Both the position numbers and the translations under genes were made by a program. The notes under the pieces are model-generated. The model was not told the origin of the DNA and did not search any database. It worked only from the letters and a program-made list of their open reading frames with translations. Below, piece by piece: positions 1 through 6,130 of a DNA stretch of 13,291 bases. Position 1 is the stretch's first letter; the number at the start of each line of letters is the position of its first letter. The stretch lies in the NCBI GenBank assembly GCA_047629415.1, contig JBLHWZ010000140.1, positions 1 through 13,291 of the forward strand, written 5' to 3'. This stretch comes from CBDUJZ01 sp047629415 (GTDB lineage: Bacteria; Myxococcota_A; Bradymonadia; REDH01).

Positions 1-3000
1 CGCGAGTGGAGACGCGCGGAATGGGAGTGCGGCAGCCGCTCTACCCGAACATTGGTGAGCGCACGCGAAACACCAATCGGCGCGTCGAAGTCCTCGTAAT
101 CGACCCGAATCCGGACATTCGCACGCCAGATGCACCGAGTTCATTGACCCCGCCGGCGCAAGTTCGCTTTGGAGAGCGTGTCGTTGAGCCAGGTGAGGGC
201 GGTGCCTTTGAGGTGTTGGTCCCGCGCCCGGACGACGGCTTGGTGGTCGCATCGATTACAGATGATTCTGGGATGACGCGCGCGACACTCGTCGCTGTCC
301 GCGAGGGGGTGTTCGCGTCTCGCCCGATGGTGACGATGCCGACCGTCGATGTTTCGATCGACGCGTCTGCGGCAACCGCGACGGTTGGAACGGCGACCAG
401 CGCCTTGACTGGTCTCGCTACGCGCCTCGAGGTGGAGACCCCGCTCGGCCGCATGATGGGACGCATGGTCGATCCAACGATGAGGTTCCCGTTTGTGGGT
501 GTCCCGGACACCGTGGATGCCTGGAGCTTCGAGATCTTCGAGGTCGGCGCTGGATCGGTGTTCTCTGTGGAAGGCGAGGGTGCCCCATCCGGAGGCCAGC
601 GATGGCAGGGTCGAACCGACGACGGAGCGCCAATTGTCCCGGGCGAATACGAGGCCCGGTTCACGCTGAGATTCAGCGGTGGTGGAATGGCGACGACCCC
701 GCCGGTCGCGTTCACGATTACGGATGATCCAAATGTCACGGAGCCGACCCCGCCAGCGGTGCGGGAAGAGGTCACAGTGATTCGAGTTAACGGCGTCCTT
801 CTGGACGCGCCGGCTGGTGTGGCCACAACCCGAGTGACCGGCGTTAGTGGCCGAACGATTCTCGTGGATGTCATTCATGACGGCGCGCGCGCTGTGGTGC
901 CGGTGACGATCCCGGCAGGATACGACGCGCAGGTGGAACGGGAAGTCCCGCTAGCGCCGTTCTCGATCTTCGTCGACCCACTGCTGCCCCAGTCGGACGA
1001 GGCATTGGTGGACGAGGCCTTGGCGAATACCGACGACTCGGAGGAGCTTCTTGAGGCTCCGGAGCTCACCGCAGAAGAGTCTCCCGTCGAGCCCAGTGGT
1101 CCGTTTGGTCCGGCGACGGAACCAACTCCAGCGGAGACTCTAGAGCCAGTCGCGCCCGTTTCTTCGGTCGACGGCGCTGAGACGGTCGAGGGCGCTGAGA
1201 CGGTCGCACCCGGTTCTTCGGTCGCGCCCGTTTCTTCGGTCGCGCCCGTTTCTTCGGTCGAGGGCGCTGAGACGGTCGACGCCGCTGAGACGGTCGAGCC
1301 TGTCGAAGTGCCGCAGAATGTGGAATTGGAGACAGCTGGCGACGAAGGAGAAGGCGAGGAAGCAGAACTGGAGGACGAGGACGAAGAACCTGCGGAGGAT
1401 GAAGAACCAGCCGAAGAGTCGCCGTTCTCACCGTTCGCACCTGCGTCATCAGTGGATGGCTGGTTCATGCGGCCTGCTGTGGCCCCCGCGTTTACGATCC
1501 GAGGGCCCTCGTACCAATTCTCTCCGTTCAACCCTGCCTCAGAGGACGAGACGATCGAGCCATCGGCTGACGATCTGGAAGCACCAGCAGAGACCTCCGA
1601 GACGCCAGTTGATGCTCCGGAAGCAACGACAGATTCAGACCCAGCGTTGGACGCCTTGGAGGCATCCCCATCGCTTGCGGCCCCGCAAGCACAAGCTGGA
1701 ACGAGCTATGCCGACTTGCTCAACTATCATGCGGCAGAACTTCAGGCCGCGCTGGCGACCGACGAGCTGGATGCTCTTGCGAACGCGTTGGCGGACGCAG
1801 AGGCAGGCCAGATCTCCGTGCAGTTGCCTCCGCAGGGGATCCCGTTGCAGTCCAACCGTCTGCCGATCTACGGCACGACAGTTTCGACGAACGAGGTGTA
1901 CGTGAACGGCCAGGGTATCCGAGTGCGCTCGGACGGCCGGTTCGACGGCGTCATTGAGTTGCCCGCCGGTCAGTCGGACCTCGTCGTCGAGACCGTGGAT
2001 GCAGAGGGAAACCGCGGTCGCCTTGAGTGGCCAGTTGACGTCAACTCGTCGTCATTCTTCATGATGGCGCTGGCCGATACCGCGCTCGGCTCGCGTGACG
2101 CGGACATCGCAGGAACCCACGACCACAACAGCTTCAGCACCGATGGGGGGGTGCAGGTCTACGGGCAGGCGCGGCTCTATCTTAAAGGCTGGGTCAGCGG
2201 AGAAGAGATTCTCAGCGGATTCTTTGGAGACCTCGAGGTCACCGCGCACGTCGATACGGGCAAACGGCGCGAGTACGAGAGCTTCATGCGGGAGACGATC
2301 CAGCCGGATCGTTCTTACCCCGTCTTCGGTGACGGGTCAGAACAGGTCTCCGACGTGAACTCGCGAGGAAAGGTCTACGTCTTGCTTGAGGCCGCCGACT
2401 CTTCCGCGACGTGGGGTAACTTCAACACCGAGATGGAGGGCGTTGAGATGTTCCGCTACGAGCGGAATCTCTATGGTGCGCAGATCGACTTCGATGAGGT
2501 GGTGAACGAGAACTTCCGTACGGAGCTTCAGGTTCACGTCGCAGACGAGGACGAGTCAGTTACGCAGACCTACAACTATCTTCGCGGCACAGGCGGCTCG
2601 ATTTACTACCTGCAGGATCGGCCGCTAGTCGAAGGCAGCGAGCGAGTCGCACTCGTTATTCGAGACAGCATCTCGGGAGTTGAGTTGGCTCGTATCCCGC
2701 AAAGCCGGAATGCCGACTACACCGTTCGGTACAGCGAGGGGCGCATTATCATGAAGTCACCGGTCCCGTCGGTCGCAGACGATGGTCTCCTGATCGGCAA
2801 CTACACGACCTCGCGTAACCTGCTCCAAGGGAACCCTGTCTACCTTGAGGTAGCCTACGACCACGAGGGCGGTCGCAACGGTTCCGAACTCAGTTATGGC
2901 GCGCACGGACGCGAGACCTTCTACGATCTCGTGAACATCGGCGGTGGCATTGTGGAGGAGTCCCGCGCTGGTGCGCCCGGTTATACGCTATGGGGCGTCG

Positions 3001-4871
3001 AACTTGGGGTTGGGCCGACGGAACGGACGCGAGTCGACTTCGAGTATGCACGCAGCGACAGCGATGACCTTGGATACTCCTACTCCGACGACGGCGGTCT
3101 GTCCTTCCAACGATTCCGCCTGGACGAGGGGACCGATTCTGAAGGTGACGCGATTCTCGTGCGCGCCAGTGCCGAACTCGCCGATATCATCAACACCGAT
3201 CGCGACCAGATTCTTGGTGTGGGTGGCTACTACCAGAACACCGAACGAGGCTTCTTCGCGAACGGTCGCATCCTGGACCAGGGAGAGTTGCGGTACGGGG
3301 CCGACATGACCGCATCGTTCAGCGATCGAAACCGCCTCGAGTTGCGCCTGGACCACGTCGAGAGCGAGATCGATGATCTGACTACCGACGACTTGTTGGA
3401 TACGGTCACGATTATGCGTGAGGTCATTCAGGCTGAGTACAACTACCGCCTCGGGTTCGCGGGGCTACAGCTCGGCTATGAGCACACTTCGTCCGAGGAT
3501 CCGCGCCTCAATCGCGTGTTTACGAATGATGTGATCGGAGCGGGGATCGACGTCGAAATCGGCCGTCGTTTCCGTCTCGGTGTACGGCAGGAGATCGTCG
3601 CCAATGGTGACGACCCGAATGTCATCCGTGGCTCAAACAGTGATAGCGACACCCGTCTAGAGGACCGCTTCATCACAGCGCTCGAGGCGGGCTATCGCGT
3701 CCTCGACGATCTCGAGCTGACCGCAACTCAACGGTTTCGCTACAGCGGCGAGAGTTCAGCTCTCATCGGACTGCGCGCAGCTGTTGGCGACGACTCAGAC
3801 GTTTACGTACAGCAGCGTGTGAACAGCGCTCGCGACAACCGAGGCTCGACGACGAGCACGGTCGTCGGCGGCGAGCAGCGGTACGGCGCAGACAGCTCCG
3901 GCCGCAGCTACGGCGAGTATCACATCGACAACGGCGTGAATGGCAGCCGCAGCCGCGCGGTACTCGGGTTTGGTAAACGCTGGCGTATCGCCGACGGTCT
4001 GTCGATCGACGTTGGGTACGAGCGCAGTAACACACTAGGCGGCGAGAGCGTTCAGAGCGATTCGTCGCGCGACACAGTGAGCTTAGGCTGGGAGTATGTG
4101 GGGCTCGAGAACTTGAAGATGACTGGCCTGTTAGAAGGACGCTTCGAGCGCGGCTCCTTGCACACGCCCTCACTAGGCACCTGCTTGGCGACCGATATCT
4201 CCGGTAACCCGGCCTACTGCCGTGACCGCCTCAGCTCACTAGGAGATAGGCGGCAGCTGGTTACTCTGACCACAATTGAGCTCAAGGCCACCGACGACAT
4301 CACGCTCTTCGGACGGTTTGACATGGTGGTGACTGAGAATACGACACTGAACGTCCTGGAGAGCCGCGACACCGAGGGCACAGTCGGGTTCGCGTTCCGG
4401 CCGGTGGAGTTCAACTGGCTCAACATTCTCGCCCGGTACACGTACCTCGGCGAGATGGCGCCCTACCAACTGGAGCTGAACACTCGCCGCGACGAGCGCA
4501 GCCATGTCTTCAGCTTCTCGCCTATCATCGAGCTCCCGTACAACCTGCAGCTCGTCGAGAAGGTCGCCTTCCGGAACATCCGGCTGGACGTAGAGGGCAT
4601 GCCCTCTGTTGAGAACAACATGACGTTGCTCATCAACCGGTTGAACTACCACCTGGCACGCCAGTGGGACGTTGGCGTCGAGTACCGCTTCTTGCGTCAG
4701 TCGCTGACTCGCGACTGGCGACATGGTTTCTTGGTGGAGGCGAACTACATCGTCGCAGACCACGTGCGGCTCGGCTTAGGCTACAACTTCACGAAGTTCG
4801 CCGAGGATGAGCTCGGTGACTTCGACCGAGATGCGAGTGGCGTCTTCTTCCGCGTTACAGCGCAGTACTAA
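1..4871 (+). CDS. Giant OmpA-domain/beta-barrel outer-membrane protein, 5'-truncated by the window edge
   Basis: The frame is open from the left edge (first full codon at 3) with no convincing start, so the N-terminus lies outside. Residues are numbered from the codon at 6. Residues 17-33 (RNTNRRVEVLV core) resemble the end of an OmpA C-terminal peptidoglycan-binding domain. Residues about 35-320 look like periplasmic beta domains, including a FlgD-like segment at 173-225 with a WxGRxDDG motif at W200. Residues about 325-565 are a low-complexity acidic linker with hexapeptide repeats. Residues 606-680 look like one more Ig-like domain. Residues 681-1621 read as amphipathic beta strands ending in an aromatic residue (FFRVTAQY), as BAM substrates usually do. 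Sub-motifs YPVFGDGS (from 771) and a later DYTVRYSEGRI stretch recall large uncharacterised outer-membrane proteins. The only two cysteines I find (1393, 1405) could form one disulfide. Outer-membrane location is well supported; function (transport, secretion or structural anchor) is unknown. Confidence 0.85.
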   Translation, partial: RVETRGMGVRQPLYPNIGERTRNTNRRVEVLVIDPNPDIRTPDAPSSLTPPAQVRFGERVVEPGEGGAFEVLVPRPDDGLVVASITDDSGMTRATLVAVREGVFASRPMVTMPTVDVSIDASAATATVGTATSALTGLATRLEVETPLGRMMGRMVDPTMRFPFVGVPDTVDAWSFEIFEVGAGSVFSVEGEGAPSGGQRWQGRTDDGAPIVPGEYEARFTLRFSGGGMATTPPVAFTITDDPNVTEPTPPAVREEVTVIRVNGVLLDAPAGVATTRVTGVSGRTILVDVIHDGARAVVPVTIPAGYDAQVEREVPLAPFSIFVDPLLPQSDEALVDEALANTDDSEELLEAPELTAEESPVEPSGPFGPATEPTPAETLEPVAPVSSVDGAETVEGAETVAPGSSVAPVSSVAPVSSVEGAETVDAAETVEPVEVPQNVELETAGDEGEGEEAELEDEDEEPAEDEEPAEESPFSPFAPASSVDGWFMRPAVAPAFTIRGPSYQFSPFNPASEDETIEPSADDLEAPAETSETPVDAPEATTDSDPALDALEASPSLAAPQAQAGTSYADLLNYHAAELQAALATDELDALANALADAEAGQISVQLPPQGIPLQSNRLPIYGTTVSTNEVYVNGQGIRVRSDGRFDGVIELPAGQSDLVVETVDAEGNRGRLEWPVDVNSSSFFMMALADTALGSRDADIAGTHDHNSFSTDGGVQVYGQARLYLKGWVSGEEILSGFFGDLEVTAHVDTGKRREYESFMRETIQPDRSYPVFGDGSEQVSDVNSRGKVYVLLEAADSSATWGNFNTEMEGVEMFRYERNLYGAQIDFDEVVNENFRTELQVHVADEDESVTQTYNYLRGTGGSIYYLQDRPLVEGSERVALVIRDSISGVELARIPQSRNADYTVRYSEGRIIMKSPVPSVADDGLLIGNYTTSRNLLQGNPVYLEVAYDHEGGRNGSELSYGAHGRETFYDLVNIGGGIVEESRAGAPGYTLWGVELGVGPTERTRVDFEYARSDSDDLGYSYSDDGGLSFQRFRLDEGTDSEGDAILVRASAELADIINTDRDQILGVGGYYQNTERGFFANGRILDQGELRYGADMTASFSDRNRLELRLDHVESEIDDLTTDDLLDTVTIMREVIQAEYNYRLGFAGLQLGYEHTSSEDPRLNRVFTNDVIGAGIDVEIGRRFRLGVRQEIVANGDDPNVIRGSNSDSDTRLEDRFITALEAGYRVLDDLELTATQRFRYSGESSALIGLRAAVGDDSDVYVQQRVNSARDNRGSTTSTVVGGEQRYGADSSGRSYGEYHIDNGVNGSRSRAVLGFGKRWRIADGLSIDVGYERSNTLGGESVQSDSSRDTVSLGWEYVGLENLKMTGLLEGRFERGSLHTPSLGTCLATDISGNPAYCRDRLSSLGDRRQLVTLTTIELKATDDITLFGRFDMVVTENTTLNVLESRDTEGTVGFAFRPVEFNWLNILARYTYLGEMAPYQLELNTRRDERSHVFSFSPIIELPYNLQLVEKVAFRNIRLDVEGMPSVENNMTLLINRLNYHLARQWDVGVEYRFLRQSLTRDWRHGFLVEANYIVADHVRLGLGYNFTKFAEDELGDFDRDASGVFFRVTAQY
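1152..1295 (+). repeat. Eight tandem 18-bp units coding two alternating hexapeptides
   Basis: Eight in-frame 18-bp units encode, in order, APVSSV, DGAETV, EGAETV, APGSSV, APVSSV, APVSSV, EGAETV and DAAETV (residues 383-430 of the outer-membrane protein). Two unit types are shuffled, and copies of each are nearly identical at the DNA level, which points to recent slippage or recombination. The flanks (ETLEPV before, EPVE after) look like decayed units. An acidic stretch with a repeated EDEEPA element follows at residues about 440-465. The whole stretch probably forms a flexible linker between the peptidoglycan-binding part and the barrel. Confidence 0.9.
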
Positions 4872-4902
4872 CACCGTTTGGGTCCACGCTTTTGATTCGG
4901 CG

Positions 4903-4931
4903 TTGACCCTTCCAATAACCGCTGTTAGATG
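4903..4931 (+). promoter_or_regulatory. Probable sigma70-type promoter of the 49-residue gene
   Basis: TTGACC at 4903-4908 matches five of six -35 consensus bases. It is followed after 17 bp by TAGATG (4926-4931), a moderate -10; TTAGAT one base earlier is an alternative. Transcription would begin near 4938, leaving a leader of about 22 bases before the ATG at 4960. This suggests the small gene is not simply a tail of the outer-membrane protein transcript. Confidence 0.45.
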
Positions 4932-4945
4932 CCCGAGCCTCTAAC
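4924..4945. promoter_or_regulatory. Inverted repeat over the -10 and start region
   Basis: GTTAGA (4924-4929) and TCTAAC (4940-4945) are perfect inverted arms separated by 10 bp. They cover the proposed -10 and transcription start and end one base before the Shine-Dalgarno region. This is a good position for a repressor operator. It has no T-run, so it is not a typical intrinsic terminator for the upstream gene. Confidence 0.4.
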
Positions 4946-4952
4946 GAAGGAG
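4946..4952 (+). promoter_or_regulatory. Strong Shine-Dalgarno site
   Basis: GAAGGAG lies seven bases before the ATG at 4960. It is the strongest ribosome-binding site I see in this window and decides the start of the small gene. Most dcw genes here lack one and appear to rely on translational coupling. Confidence 0.75.
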
Positions 4953-4959
4953 TCCCGAA

Positions 4960-5109
4960 ATGTCTGAGATCGAAACCGCAGTGCCCGTCAAAGAAGAACT
5001 CATCATGTGCTACGTCTCGAAGCAGATGGTTCCGATCTCTGAGACAGTCGAGGTCAAGTACGGCCCGAACAAGAAGTACCGAGTGCTCCCGAAGTACATC
5101 CGGTACTAG
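4960..5109 (+). CDS. Small 49-residue basic protein, unknown function
   Basis: A complete 49-codon frame starts with ATG at 4960 and stops with TAG at 5107-5109. The product begins MSEIETAVPVKEEL, contains a single cysteine at residue 17 in MCYVSKQMVP, and ends with the basic, tyrosine-rich tail RVLPKYIRY. The N-terminal 14 residues are acidic and the C-terminal half is rich in Lys, Arg and Tyr. There is no signal peptide or membrane segment, so it is probably cytoplasmic. Codon choice is consistent with real coding (mostly G or C at third positions). A promoter, a strong Shine-Dalgarno site and a downstream terminator candidate frame it as an independent unit. The CYVSK...VEVKY...VLPKY arrangement looks like a short beta-rich fold with one Cys, but I do not recognise a named family. 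With one cysteine it cannot bind zinc alone as a monomer. Confidence 0.8.
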   Translation: MSEIETAVPVKEELIMCYVSKQMVPISETVEVKYGPNKKYRVLPKYIRY

Positions 5110-5165
5110 GATGCTAAGTCGTCGCGACTGACGCGGCGATTGGTAAGGAAATGCCTGGGCGAACG

Positions 5166-5199
5166 ACGACAGTCGATCGCGCGGGCGTTTGTCGTTTTT
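5166..5199 (+). terminator. Possible intrinsic terminator after the 49-residue gene
   Basis: ACGACA (5166-5171) pairs with TGTCGT (5190-5195), with a smaller inner CGC/GCG pairing (5178-5180 with 5185-5187), and TTTT follows at 5196-5199. The outer stem is only six pairs with a long loop, so strength is uncertain. It lies about 57 bases after the small gene's stop and abuts the stop of the convergent minus-strand frame, as expected between convergent units. Confidence 0.35.
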
Positions 5200-5404
5200 A
5201 CTCGCGCTCGGCTGGTGGGCCGTCGTCGGGTATCTGAACCGAAAGCGGGCCTACGATGGAGACGAGGGCGAGCACCACGAGGACTGCTCCGGGCAACCTG
5301 TCTCCCTCCTCGAACGCGATCGCTGCGAAAACCCCGAAGAGGCATGCTGCGGCCATGCCTCCGATGATGCGCAGAGCTTTCTCGTGGCTGCTGTAGAGTC
5401 TCAT
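5198..5404 (-). CDS. Possible small two-helix membrane protein
   Basis: This minus-strand frame of 68 codons starts with ATG at 5404-5402 and ends with TAA at 5200-5198. It reads as a coherent membrane protein: a short basic N-terminus, a hydrophobic helix at about residues 11-30 (IIGGMAAACLFGVFAAIAF), a short charged turn EEGDR, a second helix at about 36-55 (PGAVLVVLALVSIVGPL), and a polar acidic tail PDDGPPAERE. An in-frame TAG lies three codons before the ATG, so the start is well bounded. I see no good Shine-Dalgarno site and no clear minus-strand promoter, which weakens the case. It converges on the 49-residue gene. The overlapping plus-strand frame (5189-5539) looks like its shadow. 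No family is recognised; I judge it slightly more likely real than not. Confidence 0.45.
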   Translation of the reverse strand: MRLYSSHEKALRIIGGMAAACLFGVFAAIAFEEGDRLPGAVLVVLALVSIVGPLSVQIPDDGPPAERE

Positions 5405-5518
5405 CTCGCGAGCCTAGGCTTCGACGGGAGTTGCGGCACCTCTCCGGCTCGCGGCGGAAGTTGGGACGAGGATCCGGGATCGGCTCCTGTGCGTCGTCAA
5501 GCGACCGCACTGCCGATG

Positions 5519-5544
5519 TGTCCCCTGCCCAGAGGGTAGGGACA
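5519..5544. other. Inverted repeat, possible hairpin
   Basis: TGTCCC (5519-5524) pairs with GGGACA (5539-5544), and an inner CCC/GGG extends it past a small internal bulge. The loop is AGA. Neither side carries a T-run, so it may be a protein-binding site or an RNA hairpin rather than an intrinsic terminator. Confidence 0.35.
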
Positions 5545-5646
5545 TGATCACTTACGTGCCCGAGCGCGCGTCGAGCCCCGGCTGCGCTGCACCTCGATTG
5601 ACGGCGGTGGTGGCGGGTAGGGGGACGTGACTCAGCGTCACAGTTG

Positions 5647-5677
5647 CGATCGCGGTTACGGCGGCGAATCGCGATCG
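5647..5677. other. Eight-base inverted repeat, possible hairpin
   Basis: CGATCGCG (5647-5654) and CGCGATCG (5670-5677) are perfect inverted arms around a 15-base loop. The stem is very stable, but no T-run follows on either strand. It marks the left edge of the signal-rich region before mraZ. Confidence 0.4.
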
Positions 5678-5708
5678 TCCGACGCTTGGGAAACAGGATC
5701 CGAAGACC

Positions 5709-5717
5709 TGTGGAAAA
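5709..5717 (-). promoter_or_regulatory. DnaA-box-like site, consensus match
   Basis: The minus strand reads TTTTCCACA, which fits the DnaA box consensus TTWTNCACA. It lies three bases from the first minus-strand TGG repeat (5720-5724). A single 9-mer of this kind is weak evidence alone. Confidence 0.35.
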
Positions 5718-5719
5718 GT

Positions 5720-5754
5720 ACCCAAATCGATCCACTTGGATCCATCTTGATCCG
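5720..5754 (-). promoter_or_regulatory. Candidate MraZ-box cluster A (four repeats, exact 10-bp period)
   Basis: On the minus strand, pentamers CGGAT (5754-5750), TGGAT (5744-5740), TGGAT (5734-5730) and TGGGT (5724-5720) follow one another with exactly five bases between each. E. coli MraZ binds direct TGGGN repeats with five-base spacers, so both sequence and geometry agree. The cluster lies about 440 bp before mraZ and points away from it, unlike the other two clusters. Confidence 0.5.
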
Positions 5755-5760
5755 GAGAAC

Positions 5761-5800
5761 GTTAACTCACTGATATTACGAGTATTTAAATGACTTATGC
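5761..5800. other. AT-rich stretch in the mraZ upstream region
   Basis: About 70 percent A+T (28 of 40 bases) in an otherwise GC-rich window. It lies between DnaA-box-like sites at 5709 and 5817, and could be promoter DNA, a flexible spacer or an unwinding element. Confidence 0.5.
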
Positions 5801-5816
5801 GGTGTCGCACGGTGCT

Positions 5817-5825
5817 TTGTCCACA
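5817..5825 (+). promoter_or_regulatory. DnaA-box-like site, one mismatch
   Basis: TTGTCCACA differs from the strong box TTATCCACA at one base. A second one-mismatch site, TTTGCCACA, is read on the minus strand at 5932-5924 and overlaps MraZ-box cluster B. Confidence 0.3.
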
Positions 5826-5880
5826 ATGACTGTCCCCCTGTGGAGATGTGCGTGTAAGTGCTCGAAAACTGCCGGGAATC

Positions 5881-5893
5881 CACTTAATAAGTG
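5881..5893. promoter_or_regulatory. 13-bp palindrome flanked by a direct repeat
   Basis: CACTTA-A-TAAGTG is a perfect palindrome around one central base. The heptamer AAGTGCT occurs at 5889-5895, overlapping its right half, and again at 5856-5862, 33 bp upstream (about three helical turns). It lies about 70 bp before the TTGACA promoter, which suits a dimeric regulator. Confidence 0.35.
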
Positions 5894-5925
5894 CTTGTGT
5901 ATCCCCAACTAACCTGTCGAAATTG

Positions 5926-5951
5926 TGGCAAAATTTGGATTTCGAGTGGAT
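5926..5951 (+). promoter_or_regulatory. Candidate MraZ-box cluster B (three repeats)
   Basis: TGGCA (5926-5930), TGGAT (5936-5940) and TGGAT (5947-5951) are direct repeats with spacers of five and six bases. They lie just upstream of the -35 element at 5962, where a bound protein would compete with RNA polymerase. Confidence 0.45.
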
Positions 5952-5961
5952 GCGAACTGCC

Positions 5962-5990
5962 TTGACACCTGCTCTCGGTGTAGGGAAAGT
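5962..5990 (+). promoter_or_regulatory. Probable dcw operon promoter
   Basis: TTGACA (5962-5967) is a perfect -35, followed after 17 bp by GAAAGT (5985-5990), which keeps the key A and final T of the -10 consensus. Transcription would start near 5997, giving mraZ a leader of about 200 bases. MraZ-box clusters B and C lie on either side. Confidence 0.5.
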
Positions 5991-6025
5991 ACCGTTGATG
6001 GCTTCCATACGGATTATCGAACTAG

Positions 6026-6060
6026 TGGATCTTTGTCCCATTCGATGGATCAATAGGGAT
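6026..6060 (+). promoter_or_regulatory. Candidate MraZ-box cluster C (10-bp period)
   Basis: TGGAT (6026-6030), TGGAT (6046-6050) and GGGAT (6056-6060) fall on a 10-bp grid. The missing slot at 6036-6040 reads TCCCA, which is TGGGA on the other strand. The cluster lies about 30-65 bases after the proposed transcription start, between promoter and mraZ, the arrangement known for the autoregulated E. coli mraZ promoter. Confidence 0.5.
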
Positions 6061-6130
6061 CGTAAGCCGAGCGGCCGCCGCTGCCCGGAGCTTCTTACGA
6101 GACCTTCCTCTTATGGGAGCTCCGCTTCTT

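Larger units (their letters stand above)
5405..5708. other. GC-rich stretch without a convincing gene
   Basis: I see no frame here with coherent protein character. Long minus-strand frames across it are arginine- and serine-rich shadows of GC-rich DNA. It holds several hairpins: GTGAC/GTCAC at 5627-5641 and the two listed separately. It may contain the promoter of the minus-strand membrane-protein candidate, but I could not find a good one. Confidence 0.5.

Noticed and set aside
1152..1295. CRISPR-like array
   Set aside because: The repeats are 18 bp, contiguous, in frame and code for hexapeptides; there are no unique spacers.
875..1531. Serine-rich minus-strand frame opposite the repeat region
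   Set aside because: Its Ser/Ala runs are the complement of the acidic repeat linker on the plus strand; it is a shadow.
4872..4959. Intrinsic terminator directly after the outer-membrane protein gene
   Set aside because: The only clear inverted repeat here (4924-4945) has no T-run and overlaps promoter elements, so it fits an operator better.
5189..5539. 116-codon plus-strand frame with a short hydrophobic start
   Set aside because: It is antisense to the more coherent minus-strand membrane-protein frame, begins with TTG inside the terminator candidate, and degenerates into low-complexity sequence.
5690..5940. Replication origin
   Set aside because: Only one consensus DnaA box and two near matches, no array, and no replication gene next to it. 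Kept only as a finding about DnaA-like sites.
5106..6053. 315-codon minus-strand frame across the whole gap
   Set aside because: The product is Arg/Ser/His-rich with no domain, membrane or motif character. It crosses the repeat clusters and promoter, and looks like a GC-rich chance frame.
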